In this document: positions 14,744 through 22,153 of the stretch, piece after piece
Layout of the letters: each line of letters opens with the position of its first letter
How positions within the stretch are numbered: the first letter of the stretch is position 1
From: Microbacterium sp.
Lineage (GTDB): Bacteria > Actinomycetota > Actinomycetes > Actinomycetales > Microbacteriaceae
Reading direction: 5' to 3'
DNA: 44,798 nt
Assembly (NCBI RefSeq): GCF_026393345.1
Contig: NZ_JAPLAI010000057.1
Span: forward strand, 1-44,798
Translations under genes and position numbers: made by a program
The notes under the pieces: generated by a model
What the model saw: only the letters and a program-made list of their open reading frames with translations
What the model was told of the DNA's origin: nothing
The model's database searches: none

Positions 14744-15706
14744 TCAGCGGGTGCGGCGCCGAGGGCGTACGCGCGCCGGAGGGATCGGCGGGCCGGGGAT
14801 GCGGTTCCCGACGACGTTGACGATCTCGCCCACGCCCTCGATCACCATGCGGACCTCGTCGCCGGGTTCGAGCGGTGGGATCGCACTGCCGCGCCCCCAC
14901 AGCTCGCCGAGGCAGCCGCCGTTGCCGACGGTGCCGGAGCCGAGCACGTCGCCGGGCACCACGACGGAGTTCCGGGCGGCGTAGGAGACGAGCTCCGGGA
15001 ACGGCCACCCCATGTTGGAGACGAGATCCTCGCCCACGAGCATCCCGTTGACGAACACCTCGGCGCGGACGGCGAGGAAGCCGTCCTCATCGAGATACGG
15101 GTCGAGCTCATCGGCGGTGACGATCCACGGGCCGAGAGTCATACCGAAGTCCTTGCCCTTCGCCGGCCCCAGCCGCACCTTCATCTCGCGCGCCTGCAGG
15201 TCGCGGGCGGACCAGTCGTTCATCACGGTGTAGCCGAAGATGTGGGAGGCGGCGACCTCGGGGTCGATGTTCTCGCCGGTCGAGCCGGCCACGCCGCCGA
15301 TGACGACCGCGAGTTCCAGCTCGAAGTCGAGCCGCTGCGTCTCCGGGATGTCGATGACCTCACCGGTCGCCCGTACCGTGTGCGGGTTCGTGAAGTAGAA
15401 GGTCGGCGCCTCGTGCCATTCCGGCGGCACGTCGCTCTTGCCCTCGACTCCGGCGGAGACACCCTCGACGTGCTCCTCGAACGCCACGAAGTCGCGGATC
15501 GATGCCGGCACCACGGGGGCGAGCAGCGTGACGTCCGCCAGCGGTGTGCCCGCGCGGGACGCATCGATGTGCCCCGGCAGCGATGCGAGGCCGTCCGCCA
15601 GCACCTGCGAGAGACTCGCCCCCTCGACGAAGGGCACCACGTCGTCGCCGACGACGACGCCCTCCCCGATCGTTCCCGCACCGTCGCGCCATCGAGCCAG
15701 TCGCAT
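14744..15706 (-). CDS. Fumarylacetoacetate hydrolase (FAH) family hydrolase
   Basis: 320 aa. After an N-terminal domain (MRLARWRDGAGTIGEGVVVG) comes the FAH catalytic domain: DFVAFEEHVEG, LDFELELAVVIGG with paired metal-binding Glu, and YTVMNDWSARDLQ with the Asp ligand, ending in PLEPGDEVRMVIEGVGEI. Family members hydrolyse C-C bonds of acylpyruvates or isomerise/decarboxylate meta-cleavage products. The ATG at 15706 gives the family start; upstream codons belong to the divergent promoter. Its neighbours fit work downstream of a hydroxylase and an extradiol dioxygenase. Confidence 0.85.
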   Translation of the reverse strand: MRLARWRDGAGTIGEGVVVGDDVVPFVEGASLSQVLADGLASLPGHIDASRAGTPLADVTLLAPVVPASIRDFVAFEEHVEGVSAGVEGKSDVPPEWHEAPTFYFTNPHTVRATGEVIDIPETQRLDFELELAVVIGGVAGSTGENIDPEVAASHIFGYTVMNDWSARDLQAREMKVRLGPAKGKDFGMTLGPWIVTADELDPYLDEDGFLAVRAEVFVNGMLVGEDLVSNMGWPFPELVSYAARNSVVVPGDVLGSGTVGNGGCLGELWGRGSAIPPLEPGDEVRMVIEGVGEIVNVVGNRIPGPPIPPARVRPRRRTR

Positions 15707-15833
15707 ATCGCCGCCTTTCCTCACCCAGCATGGGCGGCATCGAGGGGTCGGCGGAAGGCACCGGATTCCATGCAACGCATCGATCGGGGTGATGCGGAGC
15801 CGGCCCCTGGCCCGGGGCCCCGCATCCCGGCGA

Positions 15834-15839
15834 TAGCCT
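15834..15839 (+). promoter_or_regulatory. -10 element of leaderless MFS gene
   Basis: TAGCCT ends six bases before the ATG at 15846, the same spacing as at several other genes here. The intervening GAAAGG touches the ATG and is too close to act as a normal ribosome-binding site. Confidence 0.45.
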
Positions 15840-15845
15840 GAAAGG

Positions 15846-17291
15846 ATGACCGGGAGAGACGACCACCGCCGCAGCAGACTCACCCGGATGCCGAAGCAGG
15901 GCGCGATCGTCGCCGTGCTCGCGGCCGCGGGCCTTGCCGCATCCTTCATGTTCACGCTCGTGGTGCCGATCCAGGCACAACTGCCGGAGCTGCTGCACGC
16001 GAGCCGCGACGACACCGCCTGGGTCATCACCGCGACCCTGGTCGCTGCCGCCGTGGTCACCCCCATCGCCGGGCGACTCGGCGACATGTACGGCAAGCGG
16101 CGGGTCGTGCTGATCCTGCTGCTGCTCATGGTGGCGGGGTCCGTCATCGCGGCCCTGTCCACCGGCATCGTGAGCATGATCGTCGGCCGCGCCCTGCAGG
16201 GGGCCGTCTCGGGCGTCATCCCGCTCGGCATCTCGATCCTCCGTGACGTGCTGCACGCCAAGCGGGTGGATGCGGCCGTGGCCCTCATCAGCGCCACGCT
16301 CGGCGTCGGCGGTGCGATCGGACTGCCCATCAGCGCCGTGGTGACGGAGTACCTGAACTGGCACATGCTGTTCTGGATCTCCGGTGCGCTGGGTGCGATC
16401 GTCTTCGTGCTCGTGCTGTGGATCGTGCCGGTGAGTGTCCTCCGCTCGGGAGGCCGGTTCGACTTCGCCGGTGCCGCGGGCCTGAGCATCGGCCTCATCG
16501 GGATCCTCCTCGCCGTCTCGCGCGGCAACGAGTGGGGCTGGGCCTCGCCCGCCACGCTCGCCTGCGGGCTTGGCGGCGTCCTGGTGCTGCTGGTGTGGGG
16601 CTGGTATGAGCTGCGCCTCGACTCCCCGCTTCTCGACCTGCGCGTCGCCGCGCGCCCCGCGGTGCTGCTGACCAACCTGGCGTCGCTCGCCATGGGCTTC
16701 GCCCTCTTCGCCTCGAACGTCTCCTACCCGCAGATCCTTGAGCTGCCGGTGGCGTCGGGGGTGGGGCTCGGCCTGTCGCTCGTGGCCGCCTCGCTCATCG
16801 TGATGCCGTCGGGTCTGGTCATGATGGTGCTGTCACCGTTCTCGGGTCGGCTCGCGCAGAGCGTGGGCCCGAAGCTGCTGCTCGTCCTCGGTTCGATCGC
16901 TCTGGTGCTCGCCTACGGGTTCACCCTGGTGTTCTCGACCGAGGTGTGGCACATCCTGGTCGCCAACCTCCTGGTCGGGGTCGGAATCGGCTTCGGCTAC
17001 GCCGCGATGCCGATGCTCATCATGCGTTCCGTGCCGCAGAGCGAGACCGGCGCCTCGAACGGGATCAACGCCCTGTTCCGTTCGCTCGGCACAAGCACCG
17101 CCTCGGCCGTCGTCGGCGCCGTGCTCGCCGGCTTCACCGTACAGGTCGGTGGGGTCGCCATGCCCTCCGCACAGGGATTCCAGCTCGCCTTCGTGCTGGG
17201 CCTCATCGCCGCGATCGTCGCCCTCGTGATCACCCTGTTCATTCCATCCCGCCGCGACCCGCACGAGCCGCGCCCCTCGCTCCCCGAATGA
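15846..17291 (+). CDS. MFS transporter, DHA2 (14-TM, EmrB/QacA) type
   Basis: 481 aa of hydrophobic segments. DDTAWVITATLVAAAVVTPIAGRLGDMYGKRRVV contains the conserved loop 2-3 GRLGDxxGKRR pattern; length and later segments fit 14-helix drug:H+ antiporters. The ATG at 15846 is used. It diverges from the FAH hydrolase gene. Likely exports an aromatic compound or toxic intermediate, or confers solvent/drug tolerance; direction and substrate are inferred from family only. A hairpin terminator follows 3 bp after the stop. Confidence 0.85.
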   Translation: MTGRDDHRRSRLTRMPKQGAIVAVLAAAGLAASFMFTLVVPIQAQLPELLHASRDDTAWVITATLVAAAVVTPIAGRLGDMYGKRRVVLILLLLMVAGSVIAALSTGIVSMIVGRALQGAVSGVIPLGISILRDVLHAKRVDAAVALISATLGVGGAIGLPISAVVTEYLNWHMLFWISGALGAIVFVLVLWIVPVSVLRSGGRFDFAGAAGLSIGLIGILLAVSRGNEWGWASPATLACGLGGVLVLLVWGWYELRLDSPLLDLRVAARPAVLLTNLASLAMGFALFASNVSYPQILELPVASGVGLGLSLVAASLIVMPSGLVMMVLSPFSGRLAQSVGPKLLLVLGSIALVLAYGFTLVFSTEVWHILVANLLVGVGIGFGYAAMPMLIMRSVPQSETGASNGINALFRSLGTSTASAVVGAVLAGFTVQVGGVAMPSAQGFQLAFVLGLIAAIVALVITLFIPSRRDPHEPRPSLPE

Positions 17292-17294
17292 CGG

Positions 17295-17322
17295 CGGATG
17301 CCACCGCGATGGGTGGCATCCG
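17295..17322 (+). terminator. Hairpin terminator after the DHA2 MFS gene
   Basis: CGGATGCCACC (17295-17305) and GGTGGCATCCG (17312-17322) form a perfect 11-bp stem with a 6-base loop, 3 bp after the stop codon. The arms again contain GGATGC/GCATCC. No U tract follows. Confidence 0.7.
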
Positions 17323-17332
17323 GCGAGCGGCG

Positions 17333-17362
17333 TTGTCCCGCGGCGTGCGCCACCCCTAGCGT
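17333..17362 (+). promoter_or_regulatory. Promoter of the SDR-NIPSNAP pair
   Basis: TTGTCC (17333-17338) and TAGCGT (17357-17362) are separated by 18 bp. The -10 element ends six bases before the GTG at 17369, so the transcript is probably leaderless. Confidence 0.5.
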
Positions 17363-17368
17363 CGGCAT

Positions 17369-18157
17369 GTGCCCACCGCTGCGCTGCCCTCCGCCACCGA
17401 CCTGTTCTCGCTCGCCGGGACGGTCGCGATCGTCACCGGTGCCACGTCGGGGATCGGTCTCGGCACGGCGCAGGTCCTAGCCTCGGCCGGCGCGCGGACG
17501 GTGCTCACGGGATTGGCGGGCGACGACCCCGTCGGCATCGCGGCGGGCCTCGCCGCATCCGGGCTCCCCGTCGTGGGGCGGGTCTGCGACCTCCGCTCCC
17601 CGGACGACCTGGCCTCACTCGTCGACTGGACCGTGGCGGAGTTCGGTCGCATCGACACCCTGTTCGCGAACGCGGGGCTGTCGACCGAGGATCATCCCCT
17701 GGGGCTCACCCCGGATGAGCAGTTCGACCTCATGCTCGACGTGCATGTGCGCGGCAACATCCGGCTCACCGACCTGGTACTGCCGGTCATGGCGGAGGGC
17801 GGCGGCGGGTCGGTCGTCATCATCTCGAGCCTCGCCGGGCTCCGCGGCAGTCGCAACGTCCCGCTGTACGGCATCACCAAGGCCGCGGCCGCACAGCTGG
17901 CACGGAACATCGCGGTCACCTGGGGTCCGCACAACATCCGTGCCAACGCGCTGGCGCCCGGCGTGATCGAGACCGGCTTCGCAAAAGCCATCACGGAGGG
18001 CGAGCTCCGAGAGGCGCGCCTGGCGAAGGCGCCGCTGCACCGGTTCGGCCGGGTGGCCGACATCGCCGGCACCGTCGTGTACCTCGCGTCGCCGGCGGGC
18101 TCCTTCACCACCGGGCAGACCATCGTGGTCGACGGCGGAGCGCTGATCAGTGACTAG
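17369..18157 (+). CDS. Short-chain dehydrogenase/reductase
   Basis: 262 aa classical SDR. VAIVTGATSGIGLGTAQ is the cofactor motif; TLFANAG, VVIISSLAG (Ser) and YGITK (Tyr and Lys) complete the active site; VVDGGALISD ends the chain. GTG start at 17369 without a Shine-Dalgarno site but with a -10 element six bases upstream. The stop lies 8 bp inside the next gene, so the two are coupled. A dehydrogenase step in aromatic or side-chain metabolism is inferred from surroundings. Confidence 0.85.
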   Translation: MPTAALPSATDLFSLAGTVAIVTGATSGIGLGTAQVLASAGARTVLTGLAGDDPVGIAAGLAASGLPVVGRVCDLRSPDDLASLVDWTVAEFGRIDTLFANAGLSTEDHPLGLTPDEQFDLMLDVHVRGNIRLTDLVLPVMAEGGGGSVVIISSLAGLRGSRNVPLYGITKAAAAQLARNIAVTWGPHNIRANALAPGVIETGFAKAITEGELREARLAKAPLHRFGRVADIAGTVVYLASPAGSFTTGQTIVVDGGALISD

Positions 18158-18449
18158 GACAGTGCAGCTGCGGCGCTACGAGCTCGAACCCGGCGGCGGC
18201 CGGGAGTTCGTCGCCTGGTGGGGGTCGTGGATCCCGCGGGTGCGGCCGGACCACGGATTCGCCATCGAGTTCGCCCTGCTCGACGACGCGGCGGACGAGT
18301 TCACCTGGGCGGTGTCGTTCGACGGCACGGAGGACGAGTTCCGCGCCGCCGAGGCGCGCTACGCCGAGGATCCGCGCCGCATCGAGGCGTTCACGACCGC
18401 GCCGCCGCTGCGGCGCCAGCACATCGCGTTCGTGACACCGGCGACGTAA
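18150..18449 (+). CDS. NIPSNAP-family-like small protein
   Basis: 99 aa from a GTG overlapping the SDR gene by 8 bp. TVQLRRYELEPGGGREFVAWW is the usual NIPSNAP-type opening (short strand, ELRxYxLxPG, helix), a dimeric ferredoxin-like fold. Bacterial members occur beside catabolic and monooxygenase genes with no firmly assigned reaction. It converges on the IclR gene with a 6-bp gap. Confidence 0.7.
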   Translation: MTRTVQLRRYELEPGGGREFVAWWGSWIPRVRPDHGFAIEFALLDDAADEFTWAVSFDGTEDEFRAAEARYAEDPRRIEAFTTAPPLRRQHIAFVTPAT

Positions 18450-18455
18450 CGGCGA

Positions 18456-19232
18456 TCAGAGGTGACGGGACTCGGCCTCGATGCGCGCCGTGGTCTCGAG
18501 CAGGTGCGGCAGATAGCGGTCCACCAGGGCCTCGACCGGGTCGCGGGTCGCGCTGGTCGACACGTTGACGGCGGCGACGACGGTACCGTCCTTCGCGTGG
18601 AGCGGCGCCGCGATCGAGCGCAGGCCCGGTTCCAGCTCGCCGTCGACGAGCGCCCAGCCCTGGTCGCGCACCCGGTCGAGCTCGGCCCGCAGCGCGCTCG
18701 GCTCCGTGAGGGTCCGGTCGGTGAGGTGCTCGCGCGCGGAGGCGTCGAGCACGGCGTCGCGTTCCGCATCCTGAAGCCCGGCGAGGAGGACCCGCCCCAT
18801 GCTCGTCGCGTACGCGGGGAAGCGGGTGCCGATCGTGATGCGGACGCTCATGATGCGGCGGGTGGGGACACGGGCGACGTACACGATGTCGGTGCCGTCG
18901 AGCACGGCGGAGGAGACGGATTCGCCGACGTCGCGGGAGAGGCGTTCCAGATGCGGTTGCACGATCTCGGGCAGCGACAGCGACGAGAGGTAACTGAAGC
19001 CGAGCTCCAGCACGCGCGGGGTGAGCGCGAACAGCCGCCCGTCGGTGCGGACATATCCGAGCGAGGTCAGGGTGTGCAGGAACCGGCGCGCGGCGGCTCG
19101 GGTCAGGTCGGTGCGCCGGGCGACATCGCTCAGCGACAGCTCGGGATGCTCGGCGTCGAAGGCGCGGATGACGGCGAGGCCGCGCGCCAGAGACTGGACG
19201 AATTCGCCGCTCGCTGCCGCATCCGTCTCCAT
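18456..19232 (-). CDS. IclR-family regulator of the pcaIJF operon (PcaR-like)
   Basis: 258 aa. The N-terminal winged helix (FVQSLARGLAVIRAFD, LSDVARRTDLTRAAARRFLHTL, LGYV) and the C-terminal effector domain (RIMSVRITIGTRFPAYATSMGRVLLAG) closely resemble the PcaR/PcaU/PobR branch of IclR, which sense protocatechuate-pathway compounds such as beta-ketoadipate. ATG at 19232 is chosen over an upstream in-frame start because GAGAGGG precedes it. It is the last gene after pcaI, pcaJ and pcaF, 112 bp from pcaF, with a triple-repeat element in that gap. Likely controls pcaIJF through the site at 21934-21958 and possibly itself. Confidence 0.85.
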   Translation of the reverse strand: METDAAASGEFVQSLARGLAVIRAFDAEHPELSLSDVARRTDLTRAAARRFLHTLTSLGYVRTDGRLFALTPRVLELGFSYLSSLSLPEIVQPHLERLSRDVGESVSSAVLDGTDIVYVARVPTRRIMSVRITIGTRFPAYATSMGRVLLAGLQDAERDAVLDASAREHLTDRTLTEPSALRAELDRVRDQGWALVDGELEPGLRSIAAPLHAKDGTVVAAVNVSTSATRDPVEALVDRYLPHLLETTARIEAESRHL

Positions 19233-19258
19233 GCGCTCTACCCTCTCACCCCCACGAC

Positions 19259-19334
19259 CATGTCCCACTTTCTGCCGTTATGAGCCGGTCGAAACGACAG
19301 AAAGTGGGACATGTTGTGCGGAAAGTGGGACATG
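19259..19334. repeat. Triple GAAAGTGGGACATG element upstream of the pca iclR gene
   Basis: Three identical 14-bp copies: one inverted (CATGTCCCACTTTC, 19259-19272) and two direct (19300-19313 and 19321-19334). The outer pair of the inverted repeat extends to 16 bp (19259-19274 with 19298-19313) around 23 bases. The two direct copies are exactly 21 bp apart, two helical turns. PcaU/PobR sites in Acinetobacter have the same plan, two inverted half-sites and one direct. The alternative is a relic of mobile-element ends, since TGTCCCAC...GTGGGACA also looks like terminal repeats. Confidence 0.8.
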
Positions 19335-19344
19335 CCGGCGGGGG

Positions 19345-20514
19345 TCAGCGCTCGAGGACGACGGCGAGGCCCTGGCCCACACCGATGCAGATCGCGACGA
19401 CCGCGACACCGCCGCCGCGGCGCGCCAGCTGGTGCGCGGCGTGACCGAGGATGCGGCCGCCGGAGGCACCGAGCGGGTGACCGATCGCGAGCGCACCGCC
19501 GTGGATGTTGACCTTCGCGGGGTCAAGGTCGGGCCACCCCGCGATGCAGGCGAGCGACTGCGAGGCGAAGGCCTCGTTGAGTTCCACCACGTCGACGTCC
19601 GCCCAGGTCTTCCCGGCACGGGCGAGGGCCTTGTTGGCCGCCTCGATGGGGGCGATCGGGAACTGGTCCGGGTCGACACCGTGGCTGGCGCGCCCGGCGA
19701 TGCGGGCGAGCGGCTCGCCCGGAAGCGCCCCCTCGGCCCCGATCAGCACGGCGGAGGCGCCGTCGTTGATGGAGGAGGAGTTGCCTGCGGTCACGGTGCC
19801 GTCCGCCGCGAACAGCGCCCTCAGCTTCGCCAGCTTCTCGACCGAGGTGTCATCGCGGATGCCCTCGTCGCGGGCGAGCTCCGCACCCGGGACCTGGACG
19901 ATCTCGGGGTCATAGACGCCGTCGGCCCACGCCTTTGCGGCGAGCTGGTGCGACCGCACCGCGAACTCGTCCTGCGCGGCGCGCGACAGGTTCCACTCGC
20001 CGGCGATCTTCTCCGCCGACTCACCGTTGCTGATGGTCCATTCCTTCGGCAGCGCACGGTTCGTCATCCGCCATCCGATGGCGGTGTTCCACATGGTCTG
20101 GTTGCCGGTGGCCGGGTAGGGCTTCGACGACTTCTCCACGACGAAGGGGGCACGGCTCATCGACTCGACACCGCCGGCCAGGATGATGTCCGCATCCCCT
20201 GTCTCGACCGCGCGGGCGCCCTGGATGACCGCCTCGAGGGAGGAGGAGCACAGCCGATTGACGGTGACCCCGGTGACGCTCGTCGGGAACCCGGCGAGCA
20301 GCGCACCGAAGCGCGCGACGTTGCGGTTGTCCTCCCCGGCCTGGTTCGCGTCGCCGAAGATCACGTCGTCGATGCGTGCCGGGTCGAGCCCGGTGCGCTC
20401 GGCGATGGCCTTCATCACGACGGCGGCCAGGTCGTCGGGGCGGACCCCCGCCAGGGCGCCGCCGGCGCGGCCGAACGGGGTGCGGACGGCGTCATACACG
20501 AAGCTCGCGGTCAT
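19345..20514 (-). CDS. pcaF: 3-oxoadipyl-CoA thiolase
   Basis: 389 aa thiolase. Catalytic residues are Cys89 (VNRLCSSSLEAV), His346 (GGALAIGHPLGASGGR) and Cys376 (CIGVGQG), with NEAFASQ before them; SIND and GDANQAGEDNRN are typical of beta-ketoadipyl-CoA thiolases. It splits 3-oxoadipyl-CoA into acetyl-CoA and succinyl-CoA, the last step of the beta-ketoadipate pathway. The ATG at 20514 lies 2 bp after the pcaJ stop. It follows pcaI and pcaJ in one operon and is followed by the IclR regulator. Confidence 0.95.
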   Translation of the reverse strand: MTASFVYDAVRTPFGRAGGALAGVRPDDLAAVVMKAIAERTGLDPARIDDVIFGDANQAGEDNRNVARFGALLAGFPTSVTGVTVNRLCSSSLEAVIQGARAVETGDADIILAGGVESMSRAPFVVEKSSKPYPATGNQTMWNTAIGWRMTNRALPKEWTISNGESAEKIAGEWNLSRAAQDEFAVRSHQLAAKAWADGVYDPEIVQVPGAELARDEGIRDDTSVEKLAKLRALFAADGTVTAGNSSSINDGASAVLIGAEGALPGEPLARIAGRASHGVDPDQFPIAPIEAANKALARAGKTWADVDVVELNEAFASQSLACIAGWPDLDPAKVNIHGGALAIGHPLGASGGRILGHAAHQLARRGGGVAVVAICIGVGQGLAVVLER

Positions 20515-20516
20515 GG

Positions 20517-21179
20517 TTACTTTCCTTCCACGGATGCGGTGGCGTCGGCGAGTGCGAGCCCGGTGAGGTCGCGCAGTTCGTCGAGGGTGTTGTCGCCGAA
20601 CAGCTCGCGCACGGCGAACCCGTCGGCGGTGATGTCGAAGACGGCGTAGTCGGTGTAGACACGCGAAACGCAGCCGACGCCGGTGAGCGGGTAGGTGCAC
20701 TCGGCGACGAGCTTGGAGTCGCCGGTCTTGGTGAGCAGGTCGGTCATGACGTAGACGTCCTTGGCACCGATGGCGAGGTCCATCGCGCCGCCGACGGCCG
20801 GGATCGCGCCGGGGGCGCCGGTGGACCAGTTGGCGAGGTCACCGGTCTGCGACACCTGGAACGCGCCGAGGACGCACACGTCGAGGTGACCGCCGCGCAT
20901 CATCGCGAACGAGTCGGCGTGATGGAAGTACGCGGCTCCCGGCAGCGCCGTCACCGCCTGCTTGCCGGCGTTGATGAGATCCGGGTCGACGTGTCCGGCC
21001 TCCGGGGCGGGGCCCATGCCGAGCAGACCGTTCTCGGTGTGGAGGATGATCTCCTCGTCCGCGGGCAGGAAGTTGGCGACCAGGGTCGGAGCGCCGATGC
21101 CGAGGTTCACGAAGGACCCTTCACGGATATCGGCGGCGATGCGGCGCGCGAGGTCGTCGCGCGAGATGCGGGTGGTCAT
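20517..21179 (-). CDS. pcaJ: 3-oxoacid CoA-transferase subunit B
   Basis: 220 aa. The SCOT-type active-site element reads LHTENGLLGMG with the catalytic Glu49, preceded by FVNLGIGAPTLVANFL. With PcaI it moves CoA from succinyl-CoA to beta-ketoadipate. The start overlaps the pcaI stop by 4 bp (ATGA, 21176-21179), which suits equal synthesis of the two subunits. The C-terminal ADATASVEGK is short and unremarkable. Confidence 0.94.
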   Translation of the reverse strand: MTTRISRDDLARRIAADIREGSFVNLGIGAPTLVANFLPADEEIILHTENGLLGMGPAPEAGHVDPDLINAGKQAVTALPGAAYFHHADSFAMMRGGHLDVCVLGAFQVSQTGDLANWSTGAPGAIPAVGGAMDLAIGAKDVYVMTDLLTKTGDSKLVAECTYPLTGVGCVSRVYTDYAVFDITADGFAVRELFGDNTLDELRDLTGLALADATASVEGK

Positions 21180-21916
21180 CGGGTTTCCTCCTGCAGTACG
21201 CGACCTTCGAGGTCGACTCCTCCGACGAATTCGCCGTCCCGCAGCCACGGCCGCTCCCCCACAGCGACGACGCGGTCGACGAACAGTCCCGGGGTCACCA
21301 CGGTCTCGGGGTCGATGGCGCCGAGCGGCACGACCTGGTCGACCTGGACGATCGTGGTGGCCGCGGCGGTCGCCATGATGGGGCCGAAGTTGCGGGCGGT
21401 CTCGCGGTAGACGAGGTTGCCCCAGCGGTCGGCCTTGAGCGCGCTGATCAGCGCGAAGTCGGCTTTGATCGGGTATTCGAGCACGTACTGGCGGCCGTCG
21501 ATCTCGCGCGCCTCCTTGCCCTCCGCCAGCTGGGTGCCGACGCCGGTGGGCGAGAAGAAGGCGCCGATCCCGGCACCCGCGGCGCGGATGCGCTCGGCGA
21601 GGTTGCCCTGCGGCACGAGTTCGAGCTCGATCTTGCCGTCGCGGTAAAGCCCGTCGAAGACCCACGAGTCACTCTGCCGCGGGAAGGAGCAGACGATCTT
21701 GCGCACGCGTCCCGCGGCGAGGAGGGCGGCGAGGCCGGTGTCGCCATTGCCGGCGTTGTTGTTGACGATGGTGAGGTCGGTGGCGCCGTGGGCGATCAGC
21801 GCGTCGATGAGCTCGACGGGCTGCCCCGCCCGACCGAAGCCGCCGATCATGACGGTCGCCCCGTCGCTGATTCCCTCGACCGCTGCTGCGACGTCGGGGA
21901 CGGTCTTATCGATCAC
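21176..21916 (-). CDS. pcaI: 3-oxoacid CoA-transferase subunit A
   Basis: 246 aa from a GTG with GAGGAGG upstream. VMIGGFGRAGQPVELIDAL is the family's CoA-transferase I signature, and LTIVNNNAGNG and GAFFSPTGVGTQLAEGKE are conserved. It pairs with PcaJ. First gene of the pcaI-pcaJ-pcaF-iclR operon; an operator of the PcaR type lies between 21934 and 21958 and a promoter just beyond it, so expression should respond to the IclR regulator at the end of the operon. Confidence 0.94.
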   Translation of the reverse strand: MIDKTVPDVAAAVEGISDGATVMIGGFGRAGQPVELIDALIAHGATDLTIVNNNAGNGDTGLAALLAAGRVRKIVCSFPRQSDSWVFDGLYRDGKIELELVPQGNLAERIRAAGAGIGAFFSPTGVGTQLAEGKEAREIDGRQYVLEYPIKADFALISALKADRWGNLVYRETARNFGPIMATAAATTIVQVDQVVPLGAIDPETVVTPGLFVDRVVAVGERPWLRDGEFVGGVDLEGRVLQEETR

Positions 21917-21933
21917 GCGTCCTCCTCGAAAGT

Positions 21934-21958
21934 GTTCGCTCTGCGAACGTACGTTCGC
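21934..21958. promoter_or_regulatory. PcaR-type three-half-site operator upstream of pcaI
   Basis: GTTCGC occurs at 21934-21939, its inverse GCGAAC at 21943-21948, and GTTCGC again at 21953-21958. The first pair gives GTTCGCTCTGCGAAC, which matches the Pseudomonas PcaR consensus (GTTCGATAATCGCAC, as I recall it) at most positions. The second pair forms the perfect 16-bp palindrome at 21943-21958. It lies 18 bp upstream of the pcaI start. Confidence 0.7.
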
Positions 21959-21967
21959 GATAAGAAC

Positions 21968-21996
21968 AGCTTAGCCGCACGCTGCTCCCGAGGCAA
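21968..21996 (-). promoter_or_regulatory. Candidate promoter of pcaIJF-iclR
   Basis: On the minus strand TTGCCT (21996-21991) and TAAGCT (21973-21968) are 17 bp apart. Transcription would start near 21961, placing the operator at about +3 to +27, a position for repression. Confidence 0.4.
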
Positions 21997-22153
21997 TGGT
22001 CGCCGCTGCGCTCCCTGCATCTGCCGAGCGGCCCCTTCGTCGGCGAATCCGAGGGCCGCGAGGGATGCGGACATAGCGGGCTCATAGCGGGGACCGAGGC
22101 GCCACAGGGGCGCACAGCACAGGATGGGCGGGACGCGACAGTTGGAGGTCACC

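Noticed and set aside
22072..22091. CATAGCGGG twice, 11 bp apart, upstream of the exported dioxygenase-like gene
   Set aside because: Only two copies and no symmetry or clear promoter relation; insufficient to call a site.
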